Made by a program: the position numbers and the translations under genes. From NCBI RefSeq assembly GCF_000830985.1, contig NZ_CP007151.1, positions 2,356,001 to 2,420,000 on the forward strand: a DNA stretch of 64,000 bases, given 5' to 3'. Positions 9,659 to 19,316 of this stretch are shown in pieces; position 1 is the stretch's first letter; each line of letters begins with the position of its first letter. Source of the stretch: Marinobacter similis. Its GTDB lineage: Bacteria; Pseudomonadota; Gammaproteobacteria; Pseudomonadales; Oleiphilaceae. Below the pieces are notes generated by a model that was given only the letters and a program-made list of their open reading frames with translations, ran no database searches and was not told the origin of the DNA.

Positions 9659-11395
9659 ATGACGCTTCCCCTGGAAATGATACGGCGAAGTCAGCTGCGG
9701 CTGTTGCTCCTCATTCCGGACTATACAGACTACCTATGGCTGCATGATTACCTGTCCCGGGATCGCGAATTCGAACCTGACATCATCTGGTGCCCTGACC
9801 TGGTGGATTGTGATGATCTGATTCACAACGCCAGTTTTGACGTCATTATCTGGGACTGCGTATTTCACGGCGGCTCCGAGCCCGCCTTCCTACAATACCT
9901 GGCTGTAGCCAGCAACGAGAAGCCGGTACTGGCGCTGAGTGCTGAACCGGCCAACGAACGAGCATCGGAACTCCTGGCGGTCGGGGCGGATGACTACCTG
10001 TGCCGGCAAACCCTGGATCACTGGAGCCTGTGCCGGGCGGTCAAGAGCCTCTGGTATCGGAGCCAGCTGTCCGAGTCGTCACATTCCCAGCTTGGCAGTG
10101 CGGTCGCCACCGGCTTTATCAATCGGGATCTGTTCTTCGACCGGCTGCAACAATCCTTGTTGCGGGCCGAGCGGGGCGAGCATCGCCTGGCATTGCTGCA
10201 TCTGAATATCGACGATTTCCGCAGCATCAACGAATCCTTCGGCTATCAGAACGGCGATCAGTTAATGCTGAAACTGGCTGAACGGCTGCGCCATACCCTG
10301 CGGCGGGTGGATTCGCTGATGCGCATTGGTGGCGATGAACTGGCCATTATTGTCGAACAGGTCGAGGATTCCCTCGATGTTGCGCACATTATTCGGAAAG
10401 TGATCGGCGCCCTGGATGAGCCCATCACGGTGGGTGGTCAGGTGATTGGGGTGAGTGCCAGCGTTGGCGTAGCGACCTACCCGGAATCCGGTGATAATGC
10501 CGAGAACCTGCTCCGGCGGGCCAACCGTGCCACGTTCGAAGCCAAGCGGGAGCCGGGTTCCAGCTACCGGTTCTATGACCATCAGCTGCACATCTCCGCC
10601 GGCCACCAGCTTCGGCTGGAGGGGGATCTGCGCCATGCGCTGCGGGGCCGGGAACTGGAGTTGTACTACCAGCCCCGGATCGATCTGGCCACCGACGAAG
10701 TGCGCGGTGTCGAGTGCCTGTTGCGCTGGAACCATCCGGAGCGAGGTCTGGTCGGGCCTGACGAGTTCATTCCGGTGGCGGAGCGCAGTGGCCTGATTGT
10801 GCCGATCGGTTACTGGGTGATCGAGCAGGCCTGCCAACGGCTCAGGGAGTCTGCAGACCTTGGCTTCCCGGGGCTGGTGTTTGCAGTGAACCTGTCGTTC
10901 CGTCAGTTCCACGACCGCAAGATGACCGAAACCATTTTCCGGATTATCTTCAACGCCAATGTCGATACCAGCCTGCTGGAGCTGGAACTCACCGAAAGTG
11001 CCATGATGCACGATCTGGACTACGCCCAACGCTGCCTGCGCGAACTCAATCAGCTGGGCATCAGTTTCGCACTCGATGATTTTGGCACTGGCTTCTCCTC
11101 GCTCAGTAACCTGCAGCACCTGCCCATCTCCCTGGTCAAAATCGACAAGTCGTTTATCCAGGAGTTGGGCCACTCCGCGGACGCCGAACACATCATTCGG
11201 GCCATCATCAGCCTGGCCCACAGCCTGCAGATCAGCGTGGTTGCCGAGGGTGTGGAAACCGAGGGACAGCTGGAGTTCCTGCGCGACCAACACTGTGATG
11301 AGATCCAGGGTTACTATTACGCCCGGCCCATGCCGTGGAAGGACCTGGTGCAATTTCTGCGCAACCGCGGACAGGCCGCTTGCCTGCAACGATAA
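9659..11395 (+). CDS. GGDEF-EAL cyclic-di-GMP phosphodiesterase with receiver-like N terminus
   Basis: 578 residues. An N-terminal domain of about 130 residues looks like a degenerate response-regulator receiver. A GGDEF domain follows whose signature reads GGDEL, so cyclase activity is doubtful. The EAL domain (about 325-570) keeps the catalytic set: ECLLRW in place of [40 protein letters not shown] and QGYYYARPM. It should hydrolyse c-di-GMP to pGpG. Divergent pairing with rep matches, as I recall, the P. aeruginosa PA5295 (ProE)-PA5296 (rep) arrangement, so orthology to ProE is likely but unverified. Start codon: the ATG at 9659 has no clear ribosome site; the ATG at codon 7 is an alternative. 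Confidence 0.85.
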   Translation: MTLPLEMIRRSQLRLLLLIPDYTDYLWLHDYLSRDREFEPDIIWCPDLVDCDDLIHNASFDVIIWDCVFHGGSEPAFLQYLAVASNEKPVLALSAEPANERASELLAVGADDYLCRQTLDHWSLCRAVKSLWYRSQLSESSHSQLGSAVATGFINRDLFFDRLQQSLLRAERGEHRLALLHLNIDDFRSINESFGYQNGDQLMLKLAERLRHTLRRVDSLMRIGGDELAIIVEQVEDSLDVAHIIRKVIGALDEPITVGGQVIGVSASVGVATYPESGDNAENLLRRANRATFEAKREPGSSYRFYDHQLHISAGHQLRLEGDLRHALRGRELELYYQPRIDLATDEVRGVECLLRWNHPERGLVGPDEFIPVAERSGLIVPIGYWVIEQACQRLRESADLGFPGLVFAVNLSFRQFHDRKMTETIFRIIFNANVDTSLLELELTESAMMHDLDYAQRCLRELNQLGISFALDDFGTGFSSLSNLQHLPISLVKIDKSFIQELGHSADAEHIIRAIISLAHSLQISVVAEGVETEGQLEFLRDQHCDEIQGYYYARPMPWKDLVQFLRNRGQAACLQR

Positions 11396-11450
11396 GCCGC
11401 TGTACCTTTCCTCCTTTAATCCGATACCGATTCTACTGAACAGAGGTTGC

Positions 11451-13787
11451 ATGAACAGTATTTCCAGGCGTATCGCCGACGAACTCGGCGTTCGTGAGCA
11501 ACAGGTCAATGCCACCGTCGAAATGCTCGACGAGGGTGCAACCGTTCCGTTTATCGCCCGTTACCGGAAAGAGGTTACTGGCTCGCTGGACGACAGTCAG
11601 CTGCGTAACCTGGAAGAGCGGCTGCGTTACTTGCGCGAGCTCGAAGACCGGCGTACCACCATCCTCAACAGCATCGACGAGCAGGGCAAGCTGACCGACG
11701 AGCTGCGCGCCAGTATTGACGGCGCTGACACCAAGAATCGCCTGGAAGATCTGTACCTGCCGTACAAGCCCAAGCGTCGTACCAAGGCCCAGATTGCCCG
11801 TGAGGCCGGTTTGGAGCCATTGGCGGACGCCCTGCTTGAAGATCCGACGCTGGAGCCGGAGGCCACGGCCCAGGGATATCTGAATAAAGAAGCCGGTATT
11901 GAAGACACCAAGGGCGCGCTGGACGGCGCCCGGTACATCCTCATGGAGCGCTTCGCCGAAGATGCCGAGCTGCTGGGCAGCCTGCGGGATTTCATCTGGC
12001 AGGAAGGTCAGCTGAAGGTGTCGATGATCGAGGGCAAGGAAACCGAGGGCGCCAAGTTCCGGGACTACTTTGACCACGTCGAGCCGCTCAAGAAGGTGCC
12101 ATCGCACCGTGCCCTCGCCATTCTGCGCGGCCGCAATGAAGGTATTCTGGCGTTCACCATTGTGGTGGGTGATGCCGAGGACGATCGCAAGCAGCCGCAC
12201 CCGGCCGAGCAGCGGATTGCCGCGCACTGGAACCTCCGGGACAGCGGTCGGGCGGCCGACAAATGGCTTTCAGAAGTGGTGCGCTGGACCTGGCGGGTAA
12301 AACTGTCGACCCAGATCGAAACCGACCTGATGGCCCAGGTACGCGAGGCCGCGGAATCCGAGGCGATCAATGTCTTTGCCGCCAACCTGAAAGACCTGCT
12401 GCTGTTGGCGCCGGCTGGTCCGCGCCCAACCCTGGGGCTGGACCCCGGCCTTCGGACCGGGGTGAAAGTGGCGGTGATTGATGGCACTAGCCAGGTGGTG
12501 GGCCACGGCGCGATTTACCCCCATGCCCCCAAAAATCAGTGGGATCAGTCCATTGAGCAGTTGGCCCGTTGGTGTCGCGACTACAAAATTGAGCTGGTGG
12601 CGATCGGCAACGGCACCGCGTCCCGGGAAACCGAGAAGCTGGTGGCGGACCTGTGCAAGCGGTACCCGGAACTGAAGCTGGCGCGCATCGTGGTCAGCGA
12701 GTCCGGCGCTTCGATCTACTCAGCTTCGGAATTCGCTTCCCGTGAGCTGCCGGACCTGGATGTCACCATTCGCGGTGCCGTGTCCATCGCCCGCCGCCTG
12801 CAGGATCCGCTGGCCGAGCTGGTGAAGATCGAGCCCAAGTCCATTGGTGTAGGTCAGTACCAGCACGACGTATCCCAGGTGCAGCTGTCCCGCAGCCTGG
12901 ATGCCGTGGTGGAAGACTGCGTAAACGGCGTTGGTGTCGATTTGAACACAGCCTCCGTGCCCCTGCTGGCGCGGGTGTCTGGCCTGAACCAGAGCATTGC
13001 CCAGAACATCGTTGATTTCCGCAGCCAGAATGGTCTGTTCAATAATCGCAAGCAGCTGCTGAAGGTGTCTCGACTGGGCGATCGCACCTTTGAGCAGGCC
13101 GCCGGTTTCCTGCGGATTGCCAGTGGCGATAACCCCCTGGACCGCTCGTCGGTGCACCCCGAAGCCTACGGTGTCGTGGAGGCGATTGCCGCCAAGAATC
13201 AACGCAAGGTCGAGGACATTGTGGGTGATTCTTCGTTCCTGCGTGGTCTGAATCCGAAGGATTACGTAACAGAACAATTCGGGTTGCCGACTATCAAAGA
13301 CATCATCTCCGAGCTGGAGAAGCCTGGCCGGGACCCGCGTCCGGAATTCCGCTTCGCCAGTTTCGAGGAAGGCGTGGAAACCCTGAGTGATCTGAAACCG
13401 GGCATGGTGCTGGAAGGCTCGGTGACCAACGTCACCAACTTCGGTGCGTTCGTGGATATTGGCGTTCACCAGGATGGGCTGGTGCACATTTCTGCGCTGT
13501 CCCATACTTTCGTGAAGGATCCGCGGGAAGTCGTGAAAGCCGGGGACATCGTCAAGGTTAAAGTGATGGACGTGGACATCCCCCGCAAGCGGATTGCCCT
13601 GTCCATGCGTATGGACGATCAGCCGGGTGAAAAGAACGATGGCAAGCCAGCGGGTGGCGGGCGTACCCGTACCGAACAGAAGACCGGCAGCCGGAATTCA
13701 CGCCAGAGCGGCAGCGGTCAGAAACAACAGCAGGGCGCCATGGCGGGCGCATTGGCCCAGGCTCTGGCCTCGGCACGCAAAGGATAG
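11451..13787 (+). CDS. tex: Transcription accessory protein Tex (RNA-binding)
   Basis: 778 residues, the normal size. Tex is a cytoplasmic nucleic-acid-binding protein that associates with RNA polymerase and influences expression of virulence or toxin genes. Domains in order: helical N-terminal Tex domain ([33 protein letters not shown]), YqgF-type RNase H fold ([17 protein letters not shown], about 325 onward), paired helix-hairpin-helix ([17 protein letters not shown], about 500-560) and a C-terminal S1 domain ([21 protein letters not shown], about 650-720). A basic, Gln/Gly-rich tail follows. The open frame extends far upstream, but ATG at 11451 with AGAGG six bases before it and the family N terminus fixes the start. 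Confidence 0.95.
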   Translation: MNSISRRIADELGVREQQVNATVEMLDEGATVPFIARYRKEVTGSLDDSQLRNLEERLRYLRELEDRRTTILNSIDEQGKLTDELRASIDGADTKNRLEDLYLPYKPKRRTKAQIAREAGLEPLADALLEDPTLEPEATAQGYLNKEAGIEDTKGALDGARYILMERFAEDAELLGSLRDFIWQEGQLKVSMIEGKETEGAKFRDYFDHVEPLKKVPSHRALAILRGRNEGILAFTIVVGDAEDDRKQPHPAEQRIAAHWNLRDSGRAADKWLSEVVRWTWRVKLSTQIETDLMAQVREAAESEAINVFAANLKDLLLLAPAGPRPTLGLDPGLRTGVKVAVIDGTSQVVGHGAIYPHAPKNQWDQSIEQLARWCRDYKIELVAIGNGTASRETEKLVADLCKRYPELKLARIVVSESGASIYSASEFASRELPDLDVTIRGAVSIARRLQDPLAELVKIEPKSIGVGQYQHDVSQVQLSRSLDAVVEDCVNGVGVDLNTASVPLLARVSGLNQSIAQNIVDFRSQNGLFNNRKQLLKVSRLGDRTFEQAAGFLRIASGDNPLDRSSVHPEAYGVVEAIAAKNQRKVEDIVGDSSFLRGLNPKDYVTEQFGLPTIKDIISELEKPGRDPRPEFRFASFEEGVETLSDLKPGMVLEGSVTNVTNFGAFVDIGVHQDGLVHISALSHTFVKDPREVVKAGDIVKVKVMDVDIPRKRIALSMRMDDQPGEKNDGKPAGGGRTRTEQKTGSRNSRQSGSGQKQQQGAMAGALAQALASARKG

Positions 13788-13851
13788 CCGCTAACCGGTT
13801 GTCTGTCTTTTCATCGACCGGCGCGGTTCACGAGACTGCACCGGTCGCAGT

Positions 13852-13856
13852 AGGAG
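13852..13856 (+). promoter_or_regulatory. Ribosome-binding site that decides the gshA start
   Basis: AGGAG sits 6 bases before ATG 13863. The reading frame that carries most of gshA lacks this ATG because a T run shortly after it appears one base short. The site supports 13863 over the TTG at 13799. Confidence 0.7.
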
Positions 13857-13862
13857 TTCACC

Positions 13863-15420
13863 ATGCTGAGTCCCGCCATTCTGTTTTTCGCCAGTTTGCC
13901 GCCAGTGACTGGCAGGGTTTTCGTAAAGGCGTCGAAAAGGAAGGTCTGCGTGTTGATCGCAACGGCTTTATTGCCCAGACCCCGCACCCGAAGGCGTTGG
14001 GGTCGGCGCTGACCCATCCGAGCATCACCACCGATTATTCGGAAGCGCTGCTGGAGCTGATTACGCCGGTATGCTCAAGTACCGGTGAAATGCTGGAGTC
14101 GCTGCGCAACATTCACCGGTTTGTGCAGCAGAACCTGGGTGACGAAGTGTTCTGGGCGGCCAGCATGCCCTGCGAACTGGACGGTGATGCCAGCATTCCC
14201 ATTGCTGAATACGGCAGCTCCAACATCGGTCGCCTGAAGCATGTCTATCGTCAAGGCCTGGCGGTACGTTATGGCCGGATGATGCAGAGCATAGCCGGCG
14301 CCCATTACAACCTGTCGCTGCCCGACGGCTTCTGGCAGATGTGGCAAGAAGCGCTGGGCAATCAGCAAAGTCTCAAGGACTTTAAATCTGACCAGTATTT
14401 CTGGCTGATCCGCAATTTCCGTCGTCGCAGCTGGCTGTTGATGCTGCTGTTCGGCTCGTCCCCGGCCCTGGATGCCAGTTTCGTTGCCGACACCAGTCAC
14501 AAACTCAGCCGGTTCGACGACCAGACCTGGTTCGGCCAGGATGCGACTTCCCTGCGAATGGGCGATTTGGGCTACCACAACAATGCTCAATCATCCCTCA
14601 ATATCTGTTTCAACGAATTGAGCACCTACACTCAGACCCTCGACCGAGCCATTCACACACCTTGCCGGCCTATGAAAAGATCGGGGTGCAGCGTGACGAT
14701 CAGTTCATCCAGATCAACACCAGCGTGCTGCAGATCGAAAACGAGTACTACAGCGCGGTGCGCCCGAAGCGGACTGCCGATAGCGGCGAGAAGCCGATTC
14801 AGGCGCTGGAGGCTCGCGGCGTCGAGTACATCGAAGTTCGTTGCCTGGACCTGGATCCATTCTCGCCGGAAGGTGTCAACGCCGCCCAGATCGACTTTTT
14901 GGACCTGTTTCTGCTGGATTGCCTGCTGACCGACAGTCCGCGTATCGGTGACGACGAGTGTGAGCGGCTGGATGATAACTACAAAGATGTGGTTGCCCAG
15001 GGTCGCAACCGCGAGCTCAATCTGTGCCAGGGTGGTGCGCGCAAGCCGGTGGGTGATGCGGCAACAGCCCTGTTTGAGCAACTGGAGCCGTTGGCGGAAT
15101 TGCTGGACAGCTGGACCGGAGCCGAAACCTATCGCAAGGCCCTGGCTGAGCAACGCGGAAAAATGCCGGAGCTGGGAGGCTGGTCAGTGCCTTCGGCACG
15201 AGTAGTGGATGCCATGCGGGAATCCGGACTGGGCCACCGGGAGTGGGTGATGGAGCAATCCCGCCAGCACCAGCAGACCCTTCGCGAGGAAGGTCTGTCA
15301 CCGGAAATGCAGGCGTCGTTCGAAGCCATGACCGAGCAATCTCTGGCGGATCAGGCGCGCATGGAAGATGTCGATCAGCCGCCGTTTGGCGTGTTCCTCG
15401 ACCAGTACCTGAAGGCTTGA
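13863..15420 (+). CDS. gshA: Glutamate-cysteine ligase, two apparent frameshifts
   Basis: Cytoplasmic ATP-dependent enzyme that joins glutamate and cysteine, the first step of glutathione synthesis. The corrected length is 519 residues against 518 in E. coli. Seen: GVEKEGLRVDRNG (the GxEKExLRV signature), THPSITTDYSEALLELITP, EYGSSNIGRLKHVYRQGLAVRYG, HYNLSLPD, RSWLLMLLFGSSPALD, SSLNICFNEL, YEKIGVQ and VEYIEVRCLDLDPFSPEGV. The frame changes after MLSPAILF near 13887 (a T run one base short) and near 14655 (HT|PAYEKIG). The span is two bases short of whole codons. It follows tex after 75 bases and has its own Shine-Dalgarno. Confidence 0.93.
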
Positions 15421-15444
15421 GGGCAGGGCGTCGCGGCCCGGGCG

Positions 15445-15484
15445 GACCTGACTCACAGAATCCAGACAAACTGTTTGTCAGGTC
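15445..15484. repeat. Nested dyad symmetry upstream of the small RMF-like gene
   Basis: GACCTGAC at 15445-15452 pairs with GTCAGGTC at 15477-15484, and a second dyad, GACAAA-CTG-TTTGTC at 15464-15478, lies inside and overlaps its right arm. The two hairpins are mutually exclusive. It could be a weak terminator for gshA, an operator, or a leader structure for the next small gene. Confidence 0.45.
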
Positions 15485-15535
15485 TCAGACCGACTGTTAG
15501 TTTTTGTAATCACAGGGACAACAGGGGATGGCGTC

Positions 15536-15752
15536 ATGGCAAGGGATATCAAGCTCGGCTGGGAAGTAGAGGCGCTCAATAAGCCTATCGACAAGGTTAT
15601 ATGGCAGCTCGATGGGCATGGATAAGGCCCGTTGCCCATACCGCGGTGAGGTAGTTATTGCCGCCTGGGAAGCTGGCTGGGACGACGCCGATCAGATCGC
15701 CCGGGAAAAGCAGGCGATGCAGGACAACGATCTGTTTTTCCGCATCGCCTGA
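15536..15752 (+). CDS. Small RMF/CrpP-like protein, frame disrupted
   Basis: Two short frames abut. From ATG 15536, MARDIKLGWEVEALNK continues to a stop at about 15625. From about 15612 a second frame reads MDKARCPYRGEVVIAAWEAG, then WDDADQIAREKQAMQDND, ending at 15752. The CPY...AW..GW pattern after an N-terminal basic helix recalls ribosome modulation factor and the related CrpP-like small proteins. The span is two bases short of whole codons, consistent with the deletion errors seen elsewhere in the window. The restored product would be about 72 residues, RMF-sized. If the break is real, only the second part with the CPY motif could be made (46 residues). Function is not established from sequence. 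Confidence 0.5.
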
Positions 15753-15772
15753 GCCGGATATATCTCTCCGCG

Positions 15773-16230
15773 CTAATTCTGCACCACGAATTCAGTAAAC
15801 AGCACGCCGGTGATGCTTTCACCGGTTTGCTGCTCTTCCAGCACCTGATTGATCCGTGCTGTCGCCTCTTCTCGCAGAGCCTGCTGGCCTTCCAGGCTGT
15901 CAGCCGCTCGCTGTCCGTTTGCTCGCCAAACAACATGACCAGCTCATGGCGCAGTCTCGGCATGTGCGCGTTCAGCGCCGGTTGGGCGCCAGCACTGGCA
16001 ACTCGAAGACTGACCGAGGCCTTGAGATAGGTCACCTTGGTGCCCGGTTTACCAATGTGGGTCACGAACGGTGGGTCCATGGCAATGTAGGCGGTAATGC
16101 GCTCTTCCTCGACGGCTTCCTCTTCTTCTGGCTCCTCGGCGACCAGCGGTGTGGCCAACAGTGAGCACAGCAGTAGCAACAGGGTAAGAGCGGATTTTGG
16201 CTGGAGTGTCATAAGCTTGAAGTTGGTCAT
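15773..16230 (-). CDS. FliL-like protein encoded outside a flagellar operon, one apparent frameshift
   Basis: About 152 residues. An N-terminal hydrophobic segment (SALTLLLLLCSLLATPLVA) acts as a signal peptide or anchor and is followed by a strongly acidic stretch. The domain then shows FVTHIG, VTYLKASVSLRV and, after a frame correction near 15895, SLEGQQALREEATARINQVL and ITGVLFTEFVVQN. That ending, LR-x-IN-x-L then VxFTEFVVQ, is the FliL signature; FliL sits at the flagellar stator and modulates torque. No other flagellar gene is nearby, so this is a paralogue of uncertain role. It is divergent from dsbB. Starts at 16230 and 16212 are both possible. Confidence 0.75.
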
Positions 16231-16324
16231 AGTTTAGGGTTAAGTGGCCGATCAACAATGATGCCACCAATGGGACCGAGAATAGCAGGCCCGGTGGGTA
16301 GATGCAGGTTCAATTCGCTAATCC

Positions 16325-16330
16325 GAGGTG
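16325..16330 (+). promoter_or_regulatory. Ribosome-binding site supporting the TTG start of dsbB
   Basis: GAGGTG lies 5 bases before TTG 16336. The open frame extends upstream to an ATG at 16258, but that N-terminal extension is not DsbB-like. Confidence 0.55.
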
Positions 16331-16335
16331 TAGTT

Positions 16336-16824
16336 TTGACAAACAGGCAGGTGTTCGGACTGATTTTTCTGGTGTGCGCTGGATTACTGGGTGTCGCCTT
16401 TTACATGCAATACGTGATGGGGCTTGAGCCTTGCCCGCTGTGCTGGCTGCAACGCTTTGGTTTCATGGGCGCCGGCCTGGTCAGTCTGGTGGCGGTGTTG
16501 CATGGTCCTTCTGGCCTGGGAGCGCGTATCTACGGGCTGCTGCTTGCCGTAACGGCCGGCGCGGGCCTGGGTGTGGCCGGTCGTCAGCTCTGGCTGCAGA
16601 GCTTGCCGGCAGATCAGGTTCCTGCCTGCGGCCCCTCCGTCGATTACATGCTGGAAGTGCTGCCGCTCTTCGAGGTGCTGGCAACAGCTCTGAAAGGCAC
16701 CGGTGATTGTGCCGAAGTGGTCTGGCGTTTCATGGGGTTGAGTATTCCCGGCTGGACGGCGGTGTTCTTCAGCCTGTTGGTAGTGACCGGGCTGGCGATG
16801 CTGTTGCGTCGCTCGAAGCCATAA
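16336..16824 (+). CDS. dsbB: Disulfide bond formation protein DsbB family
   Basis: 162-residue inner-membrane protein with four helices that reoxidises DsbA and passes electrons to quinone. The first periplasmic pair is C33-x-x-C36 in EPCPLCWLQRF, the quinone-proximal motif. The second pair is C98 (VPACGPS) and C125 (GTGDCAEVV). Start: TTG at 16336 gives the family-length N terminus MTNRQVFGLIF and has GAGGTG in front. Placement just before algQ/rsd matches the P. aeruginosa dsbH-algQ neighbourhood, so this may be the DsbH paralogue and not the only DsbB of the cell. Confidence 0.9.
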   Translation: MTNRQVFGLIFLVCAGLLGVAFYMQYVMGLEPCPLCWLQRFGFMGAGLVSLVAVLHGPSGLGARIYGLLLAVTAGAGLGVAGRQLWLQSLPADQVPACGPSVDYMLEVLPLFEVLATALKGTGDCAEVVWRFMGLSIPGWTAVFFSLLVVTGLAMLLRRSKP

Positions 16825-16943
16825 ATCGGTATTGCCAGTTGAAACGGTTGCGGCAGAGCGCAGCCATGGGGTAAGTTGGAAATACCTGACAAAGACATCA
16901 AGACCGAGACATAAGATCCGGAATAAAGCGGAGAACAGGCGTC

Positions 16944-17423
16944 ATGCTGGAAAATTGCCGAAATGCCAGGGAGCGATGGGGCGGAGTCAGCGAGCTCATT
17001 GATCGCTGGCTCAAAGAGCGTCAGGAGTTGCTGGTCCACTACTGTGACCTGTCCGGGGAAAACGATTTCTCCCAGACCGAAGCTCTGAGAGAGAAATTTG
17101 TGCGCCTGTGTGAAGTGCTGGTTGACTATGTTTCGACCGGGCACTTTGAAATCTACGAGCAGCTGGTTCGCGAGGCTAAGGAATTTAACGATGGTGGCCA
17201 GGAGCTGGCGGCCAAATTGTATCCTCGTATTCAGGAAACCACTGAGGTCGCCCTGAACTTCAACGATCGCTTGGACGGCAAGGAATTGTCCGAAGACGAG
17301 CTGAAAGCTCTGTATGGCGAATTATCGAAGTTGGGTGAGAGCCTGGAAAGCCGTTTTGAAATGGAAGATTTTCTGATCGAGCATCTGCACAACGCGCATG
17401 CAGGCAAATTAGCCTCGGTCTGA
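16944..17423 (+). CDS. algQ: Anti-sigma70 regulator Rsd/AlgQ
   Basis: 159-residue all-helical protein that binds region 4 of the housekeeping sigma factor and so shifts RNA polymerase toward alternative sigma factors. In Pseudomonas it also supports alginate and siderophore expression. Family phrases seen: ERWGGVSELIDRWLKERQEL, FCEVL-like LCEVLVDYVSTGHFEIYEQL, TTEVALNFNDR and LGESLESRFEMEDFLIEHLH. Length equals AlgQ (about 160). It is flanked by dsbB upstream and, convergently, by the FKBP gene, with a shared terminator between them. Presence of algQ and algR/algZ in the same window supports a Pseudomonas-like regulatory background. Confidence 0.92.
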   Translation: MLENCRNARERWGGVSELIDRWLKERQELLVHYCDLSGENDFSQTEALREKFVRLCEVLVDYVSTGHFEIYEQLVREAKEFNDGGQELAAKLYPRIQETTEVALNFNDRLDGKELSEDELKALYGELSKLGESLESRFEMEDFLIEHLHNAHAGKLASV

Positions 17424-17439
17424 CCAACGGAATTGGCAA

Positions 17440-17478
17440 AAAAAGCCTCAGCACCGGGTGACCGGGCTGAGGCTTTTT
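17440..17478. terminator. Bidirectional terminator between algQ and the FKBP gene
   Basis: A 13-base stem, AAAAAGCCTCAGC with GCTGAGGCTTTTT, closes a 13-base loop. A and T tracts on opposite flanks let it act on both convergent genes. Confidence 0.92.
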
Positions 17479-17490
17479 GCTGGCTGCTCG

Positions 17491-18210
17491 TTATTCTGAG
17501 TCAGCCTGCGGATTGACTTCCAGCAGTTCGACGTCGAACACCAGGGTTTCGTTCGGGCCAATGGCGCGATTGCCGCCAGGGCCATAGGCCAGATCGGCCG
17601 GGATGTAGAGCTTGTAACGAGCGCCTTCGCTCATCAGCTGCAGGCCTTCGGTCCAGCCCGGGATGACCTGGTTCAGGCCGAAGGTTACCGGCTCGCCGCG
17701 CTCGCGGGAGCTGTCGAAGACTTCACCAGACAGCAGCTCGCCGGTGTAATGAACCTTCACGGTGTCGGTGGCGGCTGGCTTCTCGCCGGAGCCTGATTCC
17801 AGGACTTCGTACTGCAGACCGGAATCCGTGCTCTTCACTTCGTCGCGATCCGCGTTCTCTGCCAGGAAGGCTTCGCCTGCTTCCAGATTCTTCTTGGCCA
17901 GCTCTTCCGCCTGTTCAGACTGCTTCTGCTGCATTTCCTGCTGGTAGGTCATCAGGGCAGCTTGAATTTCTTCGCGGCTCATGCGCTGGGCTTCTTCGTC
18001 ACCCGCGTGGCCATGCTGGATACCCTGCAGAAATTGATCCATCTGCAAATCCGGCAGATCGTTGCTCATCCTCTCACCGAGTACCAGGCCCATGCCGTAG
18101 CTGACTTTCTGGTCGGTGGATTCCAGTTTCGGATCTTCCGGAGTCTCTGGCGGGGTAGAGCAGCCGGCCACAACGCCAGCCATTGCCAGTGCGAGCAGTG
18201 TCTTTTTCAT
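17491..18210 (-). CDS. FKBP-type peptidyl-prolyl isomerase lipoprotein
   Basis: 239 residues. Signal peptide with lipobox VVAGCS, so C17 is the lipidation site. Residues about 35-125 form the helical FKBP N-terminal dimerisation domain (DQKVSYGMGLVLGERMSNDL, REEIQAALMTYQQEM). About 130-235 is the FKBP isomerase domain: VKVHYTGELLSGEVFDSS, VIPGWTEGLQLMSEGARYKL, YIPADLAYGPGG and LVFDVELLEV. It acts as a periplasmic folding catalyst like FkpA or Mip. P. aeruginosa carries an FKBP gene at the same place beside algQ. ATG follows AAGGATG. The stop is 12 bases from the shared terminator. Confidence 0.92.
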   Translation of the reverse strand: MKKTLLALAMAGVVAGCSTPPETPEDPKLESTDQKVSYGMGLVLGERMSNDLPDLQMDQFLQGIQHGHAGDEEAQRMSREEIQAALMTYQQEMQQKQSEQAEELAKKNLEAGEAFLAENADRDEVKSTDSGLQYEVLESGSGEKPAATDTVKVHYTGELLSGEVFDSSRERGEPVTFGLNQVIPGWTEGLQLMSEGARYKLYIPADLAYGPGGNRAIGPNETLVFDVELLEVNPQADSE

Positions 18211-18332
18211 TGCTTCATCCTTTAACGTATGTGCCGGGGCAGAGCCCCGTAGAGTGTATGTCGGAACGCAGAAGGTAACGGGTTCTGGCGGCAGTTGCCA
18301 CTGAACATGTGTTAAGAAAACGGACGGATGTC

Positions 18333-18716
18333 CTAGCTGCCGTTACTGCCAGCGGTCGGGCTCATCGAGAACGGGGCCCGGTATGGAGACTGCCAGTCGT
18401 TTTCCGGATCTGCGACCCGGTTGCGGGACAGGTCAGTGTCGGCGCGCTCGATGGCCAGGGTGTTCCAGCGGCCCTGGGACGGGGGTTGGTCGGCGTAATG
18501 CCAGTTGCCCTCGGTGTCCTGCCACTTGAACACGATATCGGGTCCGTCGGTAGGCACCGGGGAGGGAACCAATCCTTCGAAAGCTGGAATTTCTTCAGGA
18601 GTTTCCTCGGCGACAGATTCTGTAACCTGCTCGGGGTCATTGAGGCCAAAGAAAATCAGCATCAACAACAGCCCCAGTGCCGGGAATGAGATCCGGATGA
18701 GCCATTTCATAATCAT
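18333..18716 (-). CDS. DUF4124-like single-pass membrane protein
   Basis: 127 residues with one N-terminal transmembrane helix (FPALGLLLMLIFFGL), an acidic Pro-rich linker and a small exposed domain, VFKWQDTEGNWHYADQPP, which is the DUF4124 type of short beta motif. Function is unknown. The ATG at 18716 overlaps the stop of the upstream TIGR02444 gene (ATGA), so the pair is translationally coupled; this decides the start over the ATG two codons later. The Ser-rich C terminus ends in TAGSNGS. Confidence 0.75.
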   Translation of the reverse strand: MIMKWLIRISFPALGLLLMLIFFGLNDPEQVTESVAEETPEEIPAFEGLVPSPVPTDGPDIVFKWQDTEGNWHYADQPPSQGRWNTLAIERADTDLSRNRVADPENDWQSPYRAPFSMSPTAGSNGS

Positions 18717-19270
18717 GGCTTGTGGTCTCCCGTGGAGATGTCGGCCAGTGTGCCGGCCAGTGCATTCAAGTGGCTCTTTGCATTTGCGACCGCCTTCGTT
18801 GAGGGGGCGGCAGCCTCGAGATTATTCTGGATAAGTGCATCGCGTCCGTGCATATCGCCAGTTTCCGTATTGTTGGTTGTCAGTGTATGCCAGGCCAGTG
18901 CGAGTTCTATACGCTCGGCTTCTAGTTCGAGACCAGCAACGCCTTTACGCAGAGTGGTACACTGCGCACTTGCCTTCGGAAGCAGTTGTCGAACGGTGCG
19001 CAAAGCGCCCGTTACACGGTTACGCCACTCTGTTACCGTAGCATCTTCATTTCCGGTGTACGATTGACCGTCCAGCGCCAGCCAGGCGGCGCACAGGACT
19101 CTGGTGACACTCCAGCCTTGCTGCTGCAGCGCCAGGCAATTTTCCTGAACGCCCGTCTTTTGCCAGAAGGCTAACGCGAACTGCCACAGAGGGTTATCGG
19201 ATTGCAGTTGCACCGGCAGGTCCAAGCTGTCCGTCGTTCGTTCCGATGGGCTCTGTGAACAAACCGTCAT
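18713..19270 (-). CDS. TIGR02444 family protein (DUF2390)
   Basis: 185-residue soluble helical protein of unknown function. It shows the family pattern LWQFALAFWQKTGVQENCLA, LQQQGWSVTRVLCAAWLALD and WRNRVTGALRTVRQLLP. The open frame continues upstream to 20461 antisense to the ABC-F gene, but ATG 19270 with AAGG upstream and the family N terminus (TVCSQ..., then NPLWQF) fixes the start. It is divergent from the ABC-F gene with 46 bases between start codons, as in Pseudomonas where the same neighbours occur. It is coupled by ATGA overlap to the DUF4124 gene downstream. Confidence 0.8.
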   Translation of the reverse strand: MTVCSQSPSERTTDSLDLPVQLQSDNPLWQFALAFWQKTGVQENCLALQQQGWSVTRVLCAAWLALDGQSYTGNEDATVTEWRNRVTGALRTVRQLLPKASAQCTTLRKGVAGLELEAERIELALAWHTLTTNNTETGDMHGRDALIQNNLEAAAPSTKAVANAKSHLNALAGTLADISTGDHKP

Positions 19271-19316
19271 GGTAACTGGACCTTCTTTGCCAACGATACG
19301 TTGATAAAATGGACAC

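Noticed and set aside
10262..11515. 417-codon minus-strand open frame opposite the GGDEF-EAL gene
   Set aside because: It is antisense to clearly conserved EAL motifs and has no family pattern or ribosome site.
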